33,420 bases of DNA. Source: ZC4RG42 sp036676355. Its GTDB lineage: Bacteria > Pseudomonadota > Gammaproteobacteria > Burkholderiales > SG8-39. This document shows positions 23,453-31,645 of the stretch, piece after piece (positions within the stretch are counted from its first letter, which is position 1; each line of letters opens with the position of its first letter). The notes beneath the pieces were generated by a model. That model saw nothing but the letters and a program-made list of their open reading frames with translations. It did no database searches and was not told where the DNA came from. Made by a program: the position numbers and the translations under genes. The stretch covers positions 1 through 33,420 of the forward strand of contig JAKFDA010000084.1 of the NCBI GenBank assembly GCA_036676355.1, given 5' to 3'.

Positions 23453-23986
23453 ATGGCCCCCGATCTCTCTCTCAACCATTTCGCATTGTTCGGTCTGCCT
23501 GCGCGCTTTGACGTGCCGCTCGAGCGGCTCGACGTCTCGTATCGCGATATCCAGAACCAGGTGCATCCGGACCGCTTCGCGCACGCGAGCGAAGCGGAAC
23601 GGCGCGTGTCGATGCAATGGGCCACGCGGGTCAACGAGGCTTACCAGACCCTCAAGGCGCCGCTGAAACGCGCGACCTATCTGCTCGAACTGCGCGGCAT
23701 GGACCTGGGCGCGGAAAGCAACACCGCGATGCCGGCCGACTTTTTGATGGCGCAAATGGAATGGCGCGAGGCCGTCGAAGAAGCGGCAAACGACAGGAGT
23801 GTCGATGCGCTCGATGAACTGTTGCGCAAACTACGCGGTGAGATGAATGCGTACTATCGCGAACTCGGACACCTGATCGATGTGGCGAACGAAGACGATA
23901 GCGCGGTGAAAATAGTGCGCAAACTGATGTTCCTGGAACGGCTGCAAAGCGAAATCGGCGATGCGATCGCCGACATGGAAGGCTGA
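23453..23986 (+). CDS. hscB: Fe-S co-chaperone HscB
   Basis: HscB is the J-protein that brings IscU to HscA and stimulates its ATPase. The 177 residues start with the J-domain (NHFALFGLPARFDVPLERLD) holding the essential His38-Pro39-Asp40 (QVHPDRF). A C-terminal three-helix bundle (about 95-177) is the IscU-binding part. The ATG at 23453 has no visible Shine-Dalgarno, and the preceding 33 nt are the terminator hairpin and its T-tract. Expression therefore depends on read-through from iscA, or a promoter I cannot see. The next gene, hscA, begins 8 nt later. Confidence 0.96.
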   Translation: MAPDLSLNHFALFGLPARFDVPLERLDVSYRDIQNQVHPDRFAHASEAERRVSMQWATRVNEAYQTLKAPLKRATYLLELRGMDLGAESNTAMPADFLMAQMEWREAVEEAANDRSVDALDELLRKLRGEMNAYYRELGHLIDVANEDDSAVKIVRKLMFLERLQSEIGDAIADMEG

Positions 23987-23994
23987 ACCGGGCG

Positions 23995-25857
23995 ATGGCG
24001 CTGCTGCAAATCTCAGAGCCGGGTGCGTCGACCGCGCCGCATCAACACCGACTCGCGATAGGAATCGATCTCGGCACGACCAATTCGCTGGTGGCCACCG
24101 TTCGCAATGGTGTCGCCATGGCGTTGAACGATGCCGAAGGGCGCGCACTGCTGCCGTCCGTGGTGCGTTATCGCGAGAATGGCGAGGTCATCGTGGGTCA
24201 TGTCGCGCAGGCGGACGAAGCGCGCGACCCGCACAACACGATTTTGTCGGCCAAGCGATTCATGGGGCGCGGCCTGAAGGATGTGACGCACGCCGAAAGT
24301 CTGCCCTACGATTTTGTCGATACGCCGGGCATGGTGCAGATTCACACCGTCGCCGGCGTCAAGAGTCCGGTGGAGATCTCGGCCGAGGTGCTGCGGGCGC
24401 TGCGCGAACGCGCCGAAGAAGCGCTCGGCGGCGCACTGGTCGGTGCGGTCGTGACGGTGCCCGCATATTTCGACGACGCGCAACGCCAGGCCACCAAGGA
24501 TGCCGCGACGCTGGCCGGTATCAACGTATTGCGCCTGCTCAACGAACCGACCGCGGCGGCGATCGCCTACGGTCTGGATAACGCCGCCGAAGGCGTTTAT
24601 GCGGTGTACGACCTGGGCGGCGGTACCTTCGATCTGTCGATCCTGCGGCTGTCGAAGGGCGTGTTCGAAGTGCTGGCGACCAGCGGCGATGCCGCGCTCG
24701 GCGGCGACGATTTCGATCAGCGTCTGTGTGGCTGGATAATCGAACAGGCGCAGCTCTCATCGCTGTCGCCGGAAGATACGCGGTTGTTACTCGGCACGGC
24801 GCGCGCCGCAAAGGAGCGGCTCACCACCGCTGACGACACGCGCGTGACGGCGACGCTGCACAGCGGCGCAAGCGTCGATCTCGTGCTGACGCGTCCGCAG
24901 TTCTGGGACATGACGCGCGACCTGGTGGCGAAGACGCTCACGCCTACACGCAAGGCGTTGCGCGATGCGGGCCTGACTGCGGAAGAAGTGAAGGGCGTCG
25001 TCATGGTCGGTGGCGCGACGCGCATGCCGAACGTGCAACAGGCGGTGGCCGAATATTTCAAGCGGGCGCCGCTGAACAATCTCGATCCGGACCAGGTCGT
25101 GGCGCTCGGTGCGGCGACACAGGCGAATGTGCTGGCCGGCAATCGCGCCGGCGCCGACGACTGGCTGCTGCTCGACGTGATTCCGCTGTCGCTCGGTCTC
25201 GAAACCATGGGCGGCCTGGTGGAGAAAATCATTCCGCGCAATTCGACCATTCCGGTGGCGAAGGCGCAGGACTTCACCACGTTCAAGGACGGCCAGACCG
25301 CGCTCGCCGTGCATGTGGTGCAGGGCGAGCGGGAACTGGTCTCTGATTGCCGTTCGCTCGCGCGTTTCGAATTGCGCGGCATCCCGCCGATGGTGGCCGG
25401 CGCCGCGCGCATACGCGTGACCTTCCAGGTCGATGCCGACGGCTTGCTGTCGGTCAGCGCCAGAGAAGCGACCACAGGCGTGCAGTCGACCGTCACGGTC
25501 AAACCGTCTTACGGTCTGGCGGACGAAGACATTACGCGCATGCTGAAGGATTCCTTCGAGCACGCGCGCGAAGATGTGCATGCGCGCGCCTTGCGCGAAC
25601 AGCAGGTGGAGGCAGCACGCGTCATCGAGGCGGTCGACGCCGCGCTGGCGCAGGACGGCGATCTGCTCAGTACGCCGGCACAGCAGGTCGTGCGCTGTTT
25701 GCTCGACGAGTTGCGCGCGGCGACGCAGCAGAATGATCATCGCGCACTGAAACAGGCGATCGATCGGGTCGGCAAAGGCACCGACGAATTTGCTTCGCGG
25801 CGCATGGATCGTTCGATCAAACGTGCGCTGGCGGGGAAGAAAATCGAACAACTCTAA
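23995..25857 (+). CDS. hscA: Hsp70-type Fe-S chaperone HscA
   Basis: HscA is a specialised Hsp70 that uses ATP to help release the cluster from IscU (LPPVK motif). The 620 residues begin with the actin-like ATPase domain (IGIDLGTTNSLVATV at about 22, VGAVVTVPAYFDDAQRQATKDAA and AVYDLGGGTFDLSIL) and continue to a substrate-binding beta domain (about 385-505) and a helical lid. Length equals other HscA proteins and is shorter than DnaK, which has a longer tail. The start is ATG 23995, 8 nt after hscB, with a weak ribosome site, so the pair is likely translated together. A repeat-bearing gap of about 200 nt follows. Confidence 0.98.
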   Translation: MALLQISEPGASTAPHQHRLAIGIDLGTTNSLVATVRNGVAMALNDAEGRALLPSVVRYRENGEVIVGHVAQADEARDPHNTILSAKRFMGRGLKDVTHAESLPYDFVDTPGMVQIHTVAGVKSPVEISAEVLRALRERAEEALGGALVGAVVTVPAYFDDAQRQATKDAATLAGINVLRLLNEPTAAAIAYGLDNAAEGVYAVYDLGGGTFDLSILRLSKGVFEVLATSGDAALGGDDFDQRLCGWIIEQAQLSSLSPEDTRLLLGTARAAKERLTTADDTRVTATLHSGASVDLVLTRPQFWDMTRDLVAKTLTPTRKALRDAGLTAEEVKGVVMVGGATRMPNVQQAVAEYFKRAPLNNLDPDQVVALGAATQANVLAGNRAGADDWLLLDVIPLSLGLETMGGLVEKIIPRNSTIPVAKAQDFTTFKDGQTALAVHVVQGERELVSDCRSLARFELRGIPPMVAGAARIRVTFQVDADGLLSVSAREATTGVQSTVTVKPSYGLADEDITRMLKDSFEHAREDVHARALREQQVEAARVIEAVDAALAQDGDLLSTPAQQVVRCLLDELRAATQQNDHRALKQAIDRVGKGTDEFASRRMDRSIKRALAGKKIEQL

Positions 25858-25899
25858 GGAGAGACTGCCGAGATCGCCGCATTGCAGCGTCCTTCGGAT

Positions 25900-25985
25900 G
25901 GATTCCGGATCAGCCTCCGCTGCGCGAAGGCGTCCGGAATGACGACAACCTACCCGCCGTCATGCCGGGCTTGACCCGGCATCCA
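25900..25985. repeat. Two repeat-type palindromes between hscA and fdx
   Basis: Positions 25900-25944 hold GATTCCGGATCAGCC...GCGTCCGGAATGACG, and 25958-25985 hold CGTCATGCCGGGC-TTGA-CCCGGCATCC. Both resemble common intergenic repeats of proteobacterial genomes and differ from the GTTCGT/GAACGG elements. Confidence 0.65.
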
Positions 25986-26064
25986 ATCTTTAAAAGCATT
26001 GCGATCGAGACATGCTCATCCTCATCCTCGGCACTTAATCCGATATTTCCAAGCACCAAGCCCA

Positions 26065-26403
26065 ATGCCCACAATCACCGTACTACCCCACCCGGAGCTC
26101 TGCCCCGAAGGCGCAAGCTTCGAAGCCGATCCGCGCAAGTCGATCTGCGACAACCTGCTCGAGCACGACATCGAAATCGAACACGCGTGCGAGAAATCAT
26201 GCGCCTGCACGACCTGTCACGTCGTCGTTCGCGAGGGTTTCGATTCGCTCGATCCCTCGCACGAGGAAGAGGACGACATGCTCGACAAGGCGTGGGGGCT
26301 CGAGCCCCATTCACGCCTGTCCTGTCAGGCACGCATCAAGGGCGAAAATCTCGTGATCGAGATTCCCAAATACACCATCAATCTGGCCAGCGAACGCAAA
26401 TAG
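26065..26403 (+). CDS. fdx: ISC-type [2Fe-2S] ferredoxin
   Basis: Fdx supplies electrons during cluster assembly. The start is taken at ATG 26065 (112 residues); an in-frame ATG at 25999 would add a non-homologous basic stretch. The four cluster ligands, Cys42, Cys48, Cys51 and Cys87 (ACEKSCACTTCHV and LSCQAR), match the adrenodoxin-type spacing C-x5-C-x2-C and the E. coli numbering. The acidic partner-binding stretch DPSHEEEDDMLDKAW is present. There is no clear Shine-Dalgarno. It is separated from hscA by 207 nt carrying repeats, and from iscX by 10 nt. Confidence 0.97.
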   Translation: MPTITVLPHPELCPEGASFEADPRKSICDNLLEHDIEIEHACEKSCACTTCHVVVREGFDSLDPSHEEEDDMLDKAWGLEPHSRLSCQARIKGENLVIEIPKYTINLASERK

Positions 26404-26413
26404 GAGAGCGGCG

Positions 26414-26620
26414 ATGAAGTGGACAGACGTGCAGGAAGTGGCCATTGCGCTCACCGACGCGCATCCCGACATTGACCCGCGCAAGGTGCGATTCACCGAC
26501 CTGCACGGCTGGGTGATGGCGCTCGACGGCTTCGACGACGATCCGAAACGCGCGGGCGAGAAAGTGCTCGAAGCGATTCAGGCAGCGTGGATCGGCGAAT
26601 CGGATTTTGATGACGGCTGA
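26414..26620 (+). CDS. iscX: Fe-S assembly protein IscX
   Basis: IscX is a small acidic protein that binds IscS and iron and slows cluster assembly. The 68 residues match the family length (MKWTDVQEVAIALTDAHPDI, then LHGWVMALDGFDDDPKRAGE and ILxxIQxxW-like end) with the acidic DDDP and ESDFDDG segments. The start is ATG 26414 behind AGGAG. It is the last isc gene; the next gene faces it from the opposite strand, 16 nt away. Confidence 0.96.
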   Translation: MKWTDVQEVAIALTDAHPDIDPRKVRFTDLHGWVMALDGFDDDPKRAGEKVLEAIQAAWIGESDFDDG

Positions 26621-26626
26621 GCGAAT

Positions 26627-26647
26627 CGGCGCCTTTTCAGGGCGCCG
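26627..26647. terminator. Inverted repeat between iscX and the convergent small membrane gene
   Basis: CGGCGCC-TTTTCAG-GGCGCCG is a perfect 7-bp stem with a 7-nt loop. It spans the stop codon of the convergent gene and lies 6 nt past the iscX stop. A T-tract is missing, so activity is uncertain. Confidence 0.45.
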
Positions 26648-26930
26648 GTGATTCTTGCGGTCCGCTACCGAGCGGCTGCGGTGGAGGTGCTTTCTTCCAG
26701 AATTGCCACCATGCCCCAGGTTCCCACGGTACGCAGTCGCACCGCGCCGGATATCCGCCCGGGAGGGCATTTCTGCCTAGCGATACGACTTCGTAGTCCA
26801 TCCCTTGCGAGTGACACGTCTGGGCGCACTCTTTCCCGAAATCGCTGCGAGGCGCATACAGGATCAAAGGTGGCAGAACCAGGAAGACGATGGCTCCCGC
26901 GACGAGCATGAATTTCGTATACCGGTCCAT
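26637..26930 (-). CDS. Small membrane-anchored Cys-containing hypothetical protein
   Basis: A 97-residue ORF begins at ATG 26928-26930 behind GGGGGAG. Residues 7-26 form one transmembrane helix (FMLVAGAIVFLVLPPLILYA). The rest is soluble with cysteines at 35 and 39 (ECAQTC) and a further pair in ARCDCVPW, then a tail of prolines (KKAPPPQPLGSGPQ). The topology is probably a short cytoplasmic N-terminus with the bulk in the periplasm, where the cysteines could form disulfides. No family is recognised and no gene symbol applies. The good ribosome site and single clear helix support a real gene. Confidence 0.65.
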   Translation of the reverse strand: MDRYTKFMLVAGAIVFLVLPPLILYAPRSDFGKECAQTCHSQGMDYEVVSLGRNALPGGYPARCDCVPWEPGAWWQFWKKAPPPQPLGSGPQESPAP

Positions 26931-27087
26931 CGCTCCCCCCAGACAACCGATTGCGGGAATGCTAAGCCGGCAGTAATCGGAATGTCCATGTGTCTAACCC
27001 AGCCTGTCCGGCCACTCTCCCAAGCGCCCTTGGAAATCTTGATGCTGAGAACGAACGCTCCTGTACGTATAGGGATGACGGCTCTCG

Positions 27088-27933
27088 TCAGGGAAACAGA
27101 TTCAGCACGCCGTCCAGGCCGCAATGGTTGAGCGCATAAGTGGCCTGCTGCCGGACGACCGGCTTGGCGTGATAGGCGATGCTGACGCCGGCCGCGGTCA
27201 TCATCGGCAAATCGTTCGCACCGTCGCCCAGCACCATTGCCTGTTCCGCCGCGATGCCGAGTTCGGCGCACGTCTCGTGCAGCGCCGAGAGCTTGCCTTG
27301 TGCGTCGAAGATATGGCCGAGTACGCGTCCGGTCAGTTTGCCGTCGCGTACTTCGAGCACGTTGGAGCGCGTGTAGTCGAGCTTCAGACGCGCCTTGAGC
27401 CGATCGACGAAGTAAGTGAATCCGCCCGACACCAGCAGCGTCCTGATGCCCAGGGTCCTGGCGTGCGCCAGCAGTGTTTCGGCACCTGGCGACAGATGCA
27501 GGCGTTCCTGGTAGACGTGTTCGAGCGCGGCGACCGGCAGACCTTCCAGCAGCGCAACGCGTCGGCGCAGCGATTCGGCAAAGTGGATTTCGCCGCGCAT
27601 CGCCGCGGCCGTGACGCTGCTGACTTTTGCTCTCATCCTGGCCATGTCGGCCAGTTCGTCGATGCATTCGATGGTGATCAGCGTCGAATCCATATCCATC
27701 GCCAATAGGCGGAAATTCGCCAGCTTCGCGGTGGCCGGCACGTAGCCGTGATCGATGCGGCGCGCGCGGCAGTACTCCGCGACTTCGGCGTGGTGTTGCG
27801 CGTCGAGCAGACGAAAGGCCTGCGCGTCGAGCGCTTCGATGTCTTGCGCGGACGATAGCCGACGCAGCGCATCGACGGTCGTCTCGTTGACGCCGGGGCC
27901 CTGGATGACCAGGTGCAATGGCTGGCTCTTCAC
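27088..27933 (-). CDS. serB: Phosphoserine phosphatase SerB
   Basis: SerB removes phosphate from phosphoserine in the last step of serine synthesis. It is a HAD-superfamily enzyme of 281 residues. The aspartate pair Asp80/Asp82 is in AMDMDSTLITIECIDEL, followed by LLVSGGFTYFVDRL and GDGANDLPMMTAAG. Residues 1-70 form the N-terminal regulatory-type domain. The start is GTG 27931-27933, where GTGA overlaps the mfd stop by 4 nt; a longer open frame runs on through mfd but has no sense there. Translation is thus coupled to mfd. Serine is also the substrate of CysE in this window. Confidence 0.95.
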   Translation of the reverse strand: MKSQPLHLVIQGPGVNETTVDALRRLSSAQDIEALDAQAFRLLDAQHHAEVAEYCRARRIDHGYVPATAKLANFRLLAMDMDSTLITIECIDELADMARMRAKVSSVTAAAMRGEIHFAESLRRRVALLEGLPVAALEHVYQERLHLSPGAETLLAHARTLGIRTLLVSGGFTYFVDRLKARLKLDYTRSNVLEVRDGKLTGRVLGHIFDAQGKLSALHETCAELGIAAEQAMVLGDGANDLPMMTAAGVSIAYHAKPVVRQQATYALNHCGLDGVLNLFP

Positions 27934-30900
27934 TTCGCCGCGCCCTTGAGCAGGTCGAGCACATGACGCACGGCCTGCACGCGATCTTTCAACGTGATCG
28001 AAACGATCTCCACGCGCAGCTTGTCCGGGCCGTTGAGGCGCCAATGTCGACTTTTCTGGATCAACTCGATGATGCGTCCGGGATCGACGCCGGGTTGATC
28101 GCCGAATTGCAGTTGCACCTGATCGGCGGTGGCGTCCAGTCGCACGATGCCCAGCGGCCGGCTGAGGATGCGCAGACGATGGCTGTCGAGCAGCACCTGC
28201 GCGGGCTCGGGCAATTGCCCGAAGCGGTCGATCAATTCCTCGCGCATCACCGACAGTTCGTCCTCGTCCTCGCAGTTCGCCAGACGTTTGTACAGGGTCA
28301 GACGCTCGTGCACATCCGAGCAATAGTCGCTCGGCAGCAGCGCCGGCGCGTGCAGGATGATTTCCGTCGTCACGCCGAGCGGCTGCATCAGATCCGGCTC
28401 GACGCCGCTTTTCAGCGCCTTGACCGCGGTCTTGAGCATGTCGTTGTAGAGATTGAAGCCGACCTCCAGCATTTCGCCGCTTTGCGATTCGCCGAGCACT
28501 TCGCCGGCGCCGCGGATTTCCAGATCGTGCATGGCGAGATAGAACCCGGAACCGAGGTCTTCCATCATCTGGATCGCCTCGAGGCGTTTCTTGGCCTTGG
28601 GTGTCAATCCGTCGAAGGGCGGCGTGAGCAGGTAGGCGTAGGCCTGATGGCGCGAACGGCCGACCCGGCCGCGCAATTGATGCAACTGCGCCAGGCCGAA
28701 TTTGTCGGCGCGATTGATGAGAATCGTGTTCGCGCTTGGAATGTCGATGCCCGTTTCGATGATGGTCGAGCACAGCAGCACGTTGTAGCGCTGCTGTACG
28801 AAGTCGCGCATGACGCGCTCGAGATCGCGCTCGCCCATCTGCCCGTGCGCGACGACGATGCGCGCCTCGGGCAGCAGCGCGGTCAGCTTCTCGCACTGCG
28901 TCTCGATGGTGTCGACGTCGTTGTGGAGGAAATAGATCTGCCCGCCGCGCTTGATCTCGCGCATCATCGCGTCGCGAATGATGCCGGGCGAGTAGGGCGT
29001 GACGAAGGTCTTGATCGCCAGACGCTTGGCCGGCGCCGTGGCGATGACGGAAAGATCGCGCAAACCTTCGAGCGACATGGCGAGCGTGCGCGGAATCGGC
29101 GTCGCGGTCAGGGTCAACACATCCACTTCGGCGCGCAACGACTTGAGCACTTCCTTCTGCCGCACGCCGAAGCGATGTTCCTCGTCGACGATCACCAATC
29201 CCAGGCGTTTGAAACGCACGTCCCTGGACAGCAGCTTGTGCGTGCCGATGACAATGTCGATGGCCCCGTCCGCGAGACCCTTGATCGTCGCAGCGGCTTC
29301 CTTAGTCGTGCGAAAGCGCGACAGTTGGGCGACGCGCAAGCCGAATTCGGCGAAGCGGTCGCTGAAGGTGTTGAAGTGCTGTTCGGTGAGCAGCGTGGTC
29401 GGCGCCAACACCGCGACTTGCTGACCGTCCGCCGCGGCGACGAACGCCGCGCGCAATGCGACTTCGGTCTTGCCGAAACCGACGTCGCCGCACACCAGCC
29501 GGTCCATCGCCTTGCCGCTGCGCAGATCCTCCACCACGGCATTGATGGCCATTTCCTGGTCCGCGGTTTCCTCGAAGCCGAAGCCTTCCGCGAAGGCATC
29601 GAGATCGTGTTGCCTGACATCGAACTTGCGCCCTTCGCGCGCGGCGCGCTGGGCATATAGATTCAACAACTCGGCGGCGGTGTCGCGCACCTGCGCCGCA
29701 GCCTTGCGCTTGGCCTTGTCCCATTGATCGCTGCCGAGACGATGCATCGGCGCGGACTCGGGCGGCCCGCCGGCGTAACGGCTGATGACATGCAGTTGTG
29801 CAACCGGTACGTATAGCTTGTTCTGTTCGGCGTACTCGAGCAGCAGAAATTCCGTTTCGCCTTCCCCGACGTCCATGCTCACCAGTCCGCGGTAGCGGCC
29901 GATGCCGTGCGTCTCGTGCACCACCGGATCGCCCACGGCCAGTTCCGACAGGTCGCGCAGCATGCCTTCGACGTTGCTGCGCTTGGCCTGTTCGCGCGCG
30001 CTGCGTGTGCGAGCCGTGCCGACATACAACTCCGACTCGGTAATGATCGCGTAGCCTTCGTCGGAGTCAACGAAGCCGCCCGCGAGCGGCGCCACGCCCA
30101 GCATGGTGCGAGCGTCACCGGCGCGGAATTCGGCGTAGTTCTGACACGGCCGCATCGGCACGCCGTGCTCGGCGAAATATTCGCTCATGGTTTCACGCCG
30201 GCCGGGCGCATCCGCCACGATCAATATGCGTTCGCTGGTCCGCGCCAGGTAGGCCTTGAGCTTGTGCAGCGGGTCGGCTGCGCGGCGCTCGACTGCGATA
30301 TCGGGCAGCGCCGCCGTCCGTATCGTGTCGGAATCATCGCTTGCAAGTGCGGCTTCGGGCATGTCGAGGCGCTGAAAATCCTTCAGCGCGACAAAGAAGT
30401 TCTCGGCGGTCAGAAACAGTGCCGTCGGCGGCAGAAGCGGTCGCGTGCGATCGCCCTTGAGCAGGTTGTAGCGCGATTGCGCATCGCTCCAGAACGTTTC
30501 GATCGATGCGTGTACGTCGTGGTGCAGGACCACCGTTGCTTCGGGCGGCAGATAGTCGAACAGCGTGCCGGTGGCGTCGAAAAAAAGCGGCAGGTAGTAC
30601 TCGATGCCGGCGGACGCGATGCCGTTGCTGACGTCCTTGTAGATGGCGCTCTTGGACGGGTCGCCATCGAATGTTTCGCGAAAGCGCGCGCGAAAGGCGG
30701 TACGGGCCGCTTCGTCCATCGGGAATTCGCGCGCCGGCAACAGACGCACTTCGTTGACCTTGTAGATGGTGCGTTGCGTATCGACGTCAAAGGTGCGGAT
30801 CGAGTCGATGTCGTCGTCGATCAGGTCGATGCGATAGGGCAGCGCGCTGCCCATCGGAAACAGGTCGATCAATCCGCCGCGCACGCAGTATTCGCCCGGC

Positions 30901-31400
30901 GCCACGACCTGCGTGACGTGGCTGTAACCCGCCACGGTCATCTGCTGGCGCAACGCGGTGCCGTCCAGCCGTCCGTCCTGTTTCAGGAAAAAGGTGTAGC
31001 CGGCGAGATAGGCGGGTGGTGACAGGCGGTGGAGCGCGGTCGATGCCGGCACGATGACGACATCGCAATTGCCGGTGGTGAGGTGATAGAGCGTTTCCAG
31101 TCGCTCCGACACCAGATCCTGATGCGGCGAGAAGGTGTCGTAAGGCAGCGTTTCCCAGTCGGGAAAGAGGCTGACGCGCAGTTCCGGCGCGAACCAGGCG
31201 ATTTCGTCCCGCAGACGCTGGGCCGCGACGGCCGAAGCGCTGATGACGACCAGCGGCCGTGCATGTTGTGCCGCACGGGCGAGCGCGAGCGCATCGGAGG
31301 AGCCGTATAACTTGCCGAACCGCGCGCGTCTGGCGACGGCCGTCGATGGGGTACTAAGTGTTTGCACTGCGAATTCGCATAAACAATGCGGCGCACTCAT
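27930..31400 (-). CDS. mfd: Transcription-repair coupling factor Mfd
   Basis: Mfd removes RNA polymerase stalled at DNA lesions and recruits UvrA. The 1156 residues (E. coli 1148) have the UvrB-like N-terminal module (LFPDWETLPYDTFSPHQDLVSERL), the RNA polymerase-interaction region near the middle (about 500-570), and the RecG-like motor with Walker A CGDVGFGKTEVA and Walker B VDEEHRFGVRQKE. Motif TATPIPRTLAMSLEGLRDLS and the translocation region QLHQLRGRVGRSRHQAYAYL follow. The start is ATG 31398-31400. Directly upstream is a strong leftward terminator-like hairpin, so mfd may be subject to attenuation. It is followed by serB with a GTGA overlap. Confidence 0.97.
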   Translation of the reverse strand: MSAPHCLCEFAVQTLSTPSTAVARRARFGKLYGSSDALALARAAQHARPLVVISASAVAAQRLRDEIAWFAPELRVSLFPDWETLPYDTFSPHQDLVSERLETLYHLTTGNCDVVIVPASTALHRLSPPAYLAGYTFFLKQDGRLDGTALRQQMTVAGYSHVTQVVAPGEYCVRGGLIDLFPMGSALPYRIDLIDDDIDSIRTFDVDTQRTIYKVNEVRLLPAREFPMDEAARTAFRARFRETFDGDPSKSAIYKDVSNGIASAGIEYYLPLFFDATGTLFDYLPPEATVVLHHDVHASIETFWSDAQSRYNLLKGDRTRPLLPPTALFLTAENFFVALKDFQRLDMPEAALASDDSDTIRTAALPDIAVERRAADPLHKLKAYLARTSERILIVADAPGRRETMSEYFAEHGVPMRPCQNYAEFRAGDARTMLGVAPLAGGFVDSDEGYAIITESELYVGTARTRSAREQAKRSNVEGMLRDLSELAVGDPVVHETHGIGRYRGLVSMDVGEGETEFLLLEYAEQNKLYVPVAQLHVISRYAGGPPESAPMHRLGSDQWDKAKRKAAAQVRDTAAELLNLYAQRAAREGRKFDVRQHDLDAFAEGFGFEETADQEMAINAVVEDLRSGKAMDRLVCGDVGFGKTEVALRAAFVAAADGQQVAVLAPTTLLTEQHFNTFSDRFAEFGLRVAQLSRFRTTKEAAATIKGLADGAIDIVIGTHKLLSRDVRFKRLGLVIVDEEHRFGVRQKEVLKSLRAEVDVLTLTATPIPRTLAMSLEGLRDLSVIATAPAKRLAIKTFVTPYSPGIIRDAMMREIKRGGQIYFLHNDVDTIETQCEKLTALLPEARIVVAHGQMGERDLERVMRDFVQQRYNVLLCSTIIETGIDIPSANTILINRADKFGLAQLHQLRGRVGRSRHQAYAYLLTPPFDGLTPKAKKRLEAIQMMEDLGSGFYLAMHDLEIRGAGEVLGESQSGEMLEVGFNLYNDMLKTAVKALKSGVEPDLMQPLGVTTEIILHAPALLPSDYCSDVHERLTLYKRLANCEDEDELSVMREELIDRFGQLPEPAQVLLDSHRLRILSRPLGIVRLDATADQVQLQFGDQPGVDPGRIIELIQKSRHWRLNGPDKLRVEIVSITLKDRVQAVRHVLDLLKGAAK

Positions 31401-31411
31401 GTGCGGCGCAG

Positions 31412-31462
31412 AAACGACAAAACCCGCGTAAGGACCTCAATCGGGATTGAGCGTTACGCGGG
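31412..31462 (-). terminator. Long hairpin with T-rich tail just upstream of mfd
   Basis: Read leftward, CCCGCGTAA pairs with TTACGCGGG (9 bp, 31454-31462 with 31423-31431). Inside, CTCAAT/ATTGAG makes a further 6 bp around a tetraloop. Then follows TTTTGTCGTTT (31422 to 31412). This is a terminator for a leftward transcript begun between here and 31640, ending about 12 nt before the mfd ATG. Confidence 0.7.
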
Positions 31463-31645
31463 GCCGACGCGATGCCGCACTTGGGAAGGTCCGATTAAGT
31501 GCCCGAGGATGGTCGCGAGTGCGCGAAGCTGTACGAGCGAGAGCAAAGCAATCAATCGCTTATGCGATCAGCACTCGCAACAGGACCTTCCAGACAACCT
31601 TAATCGAAGCCTCCATTGGGAGCGGGGCGCGAGGCCGCTATTATA
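31463..31645 (-). ncRNA. Candidate small RNA or mfd leader
   Basis: A perfect TATAAT on the minus strand (31645 to 31640) with a weak -35 could start an RNA near 31633, which would end at the hairpin 31412-31462, about 220 nt. Within it, nested perfect inverted repeats of 9 and 8 bp and an inner 5-bp hairpin give an elongated fold. GATTAAG/CTTAATC (31493-31499 with 31599-31605) offers a competing pairing. I do not recognise an Rfam family such as 6S, SRP or RNase P. This is inference from structure and signals. Confidence 0.4.
31616..31644 (+). promoter_or_regulatory. Promoter of ispD-ispF
   Basis: TTGGGA (31616-31621), 17 nt, then TATTAT (31639-31644). The -10 overlaps the leftward TATAAT of the candidate mfd-side transcript, giving a bidirectional promoter. 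Confidence 0.6.

Noticed and set aside
27934..28896. Long leftward frame upstream of serB (open to 28896)
   Set aside because: It lies wholly inside mfd in another frame, is Arg/Gly-rich, and serB has a natural GTG start in a GTGA overlap.
31484..31591. 6S RNA, SRP RNA or RNase P RNA in the mfd/ispD spacer
   Set aside because: The conserved core sequences of SRP RNA and RNase P RNA are absent, and no 6S signature could be confirmed by eye.
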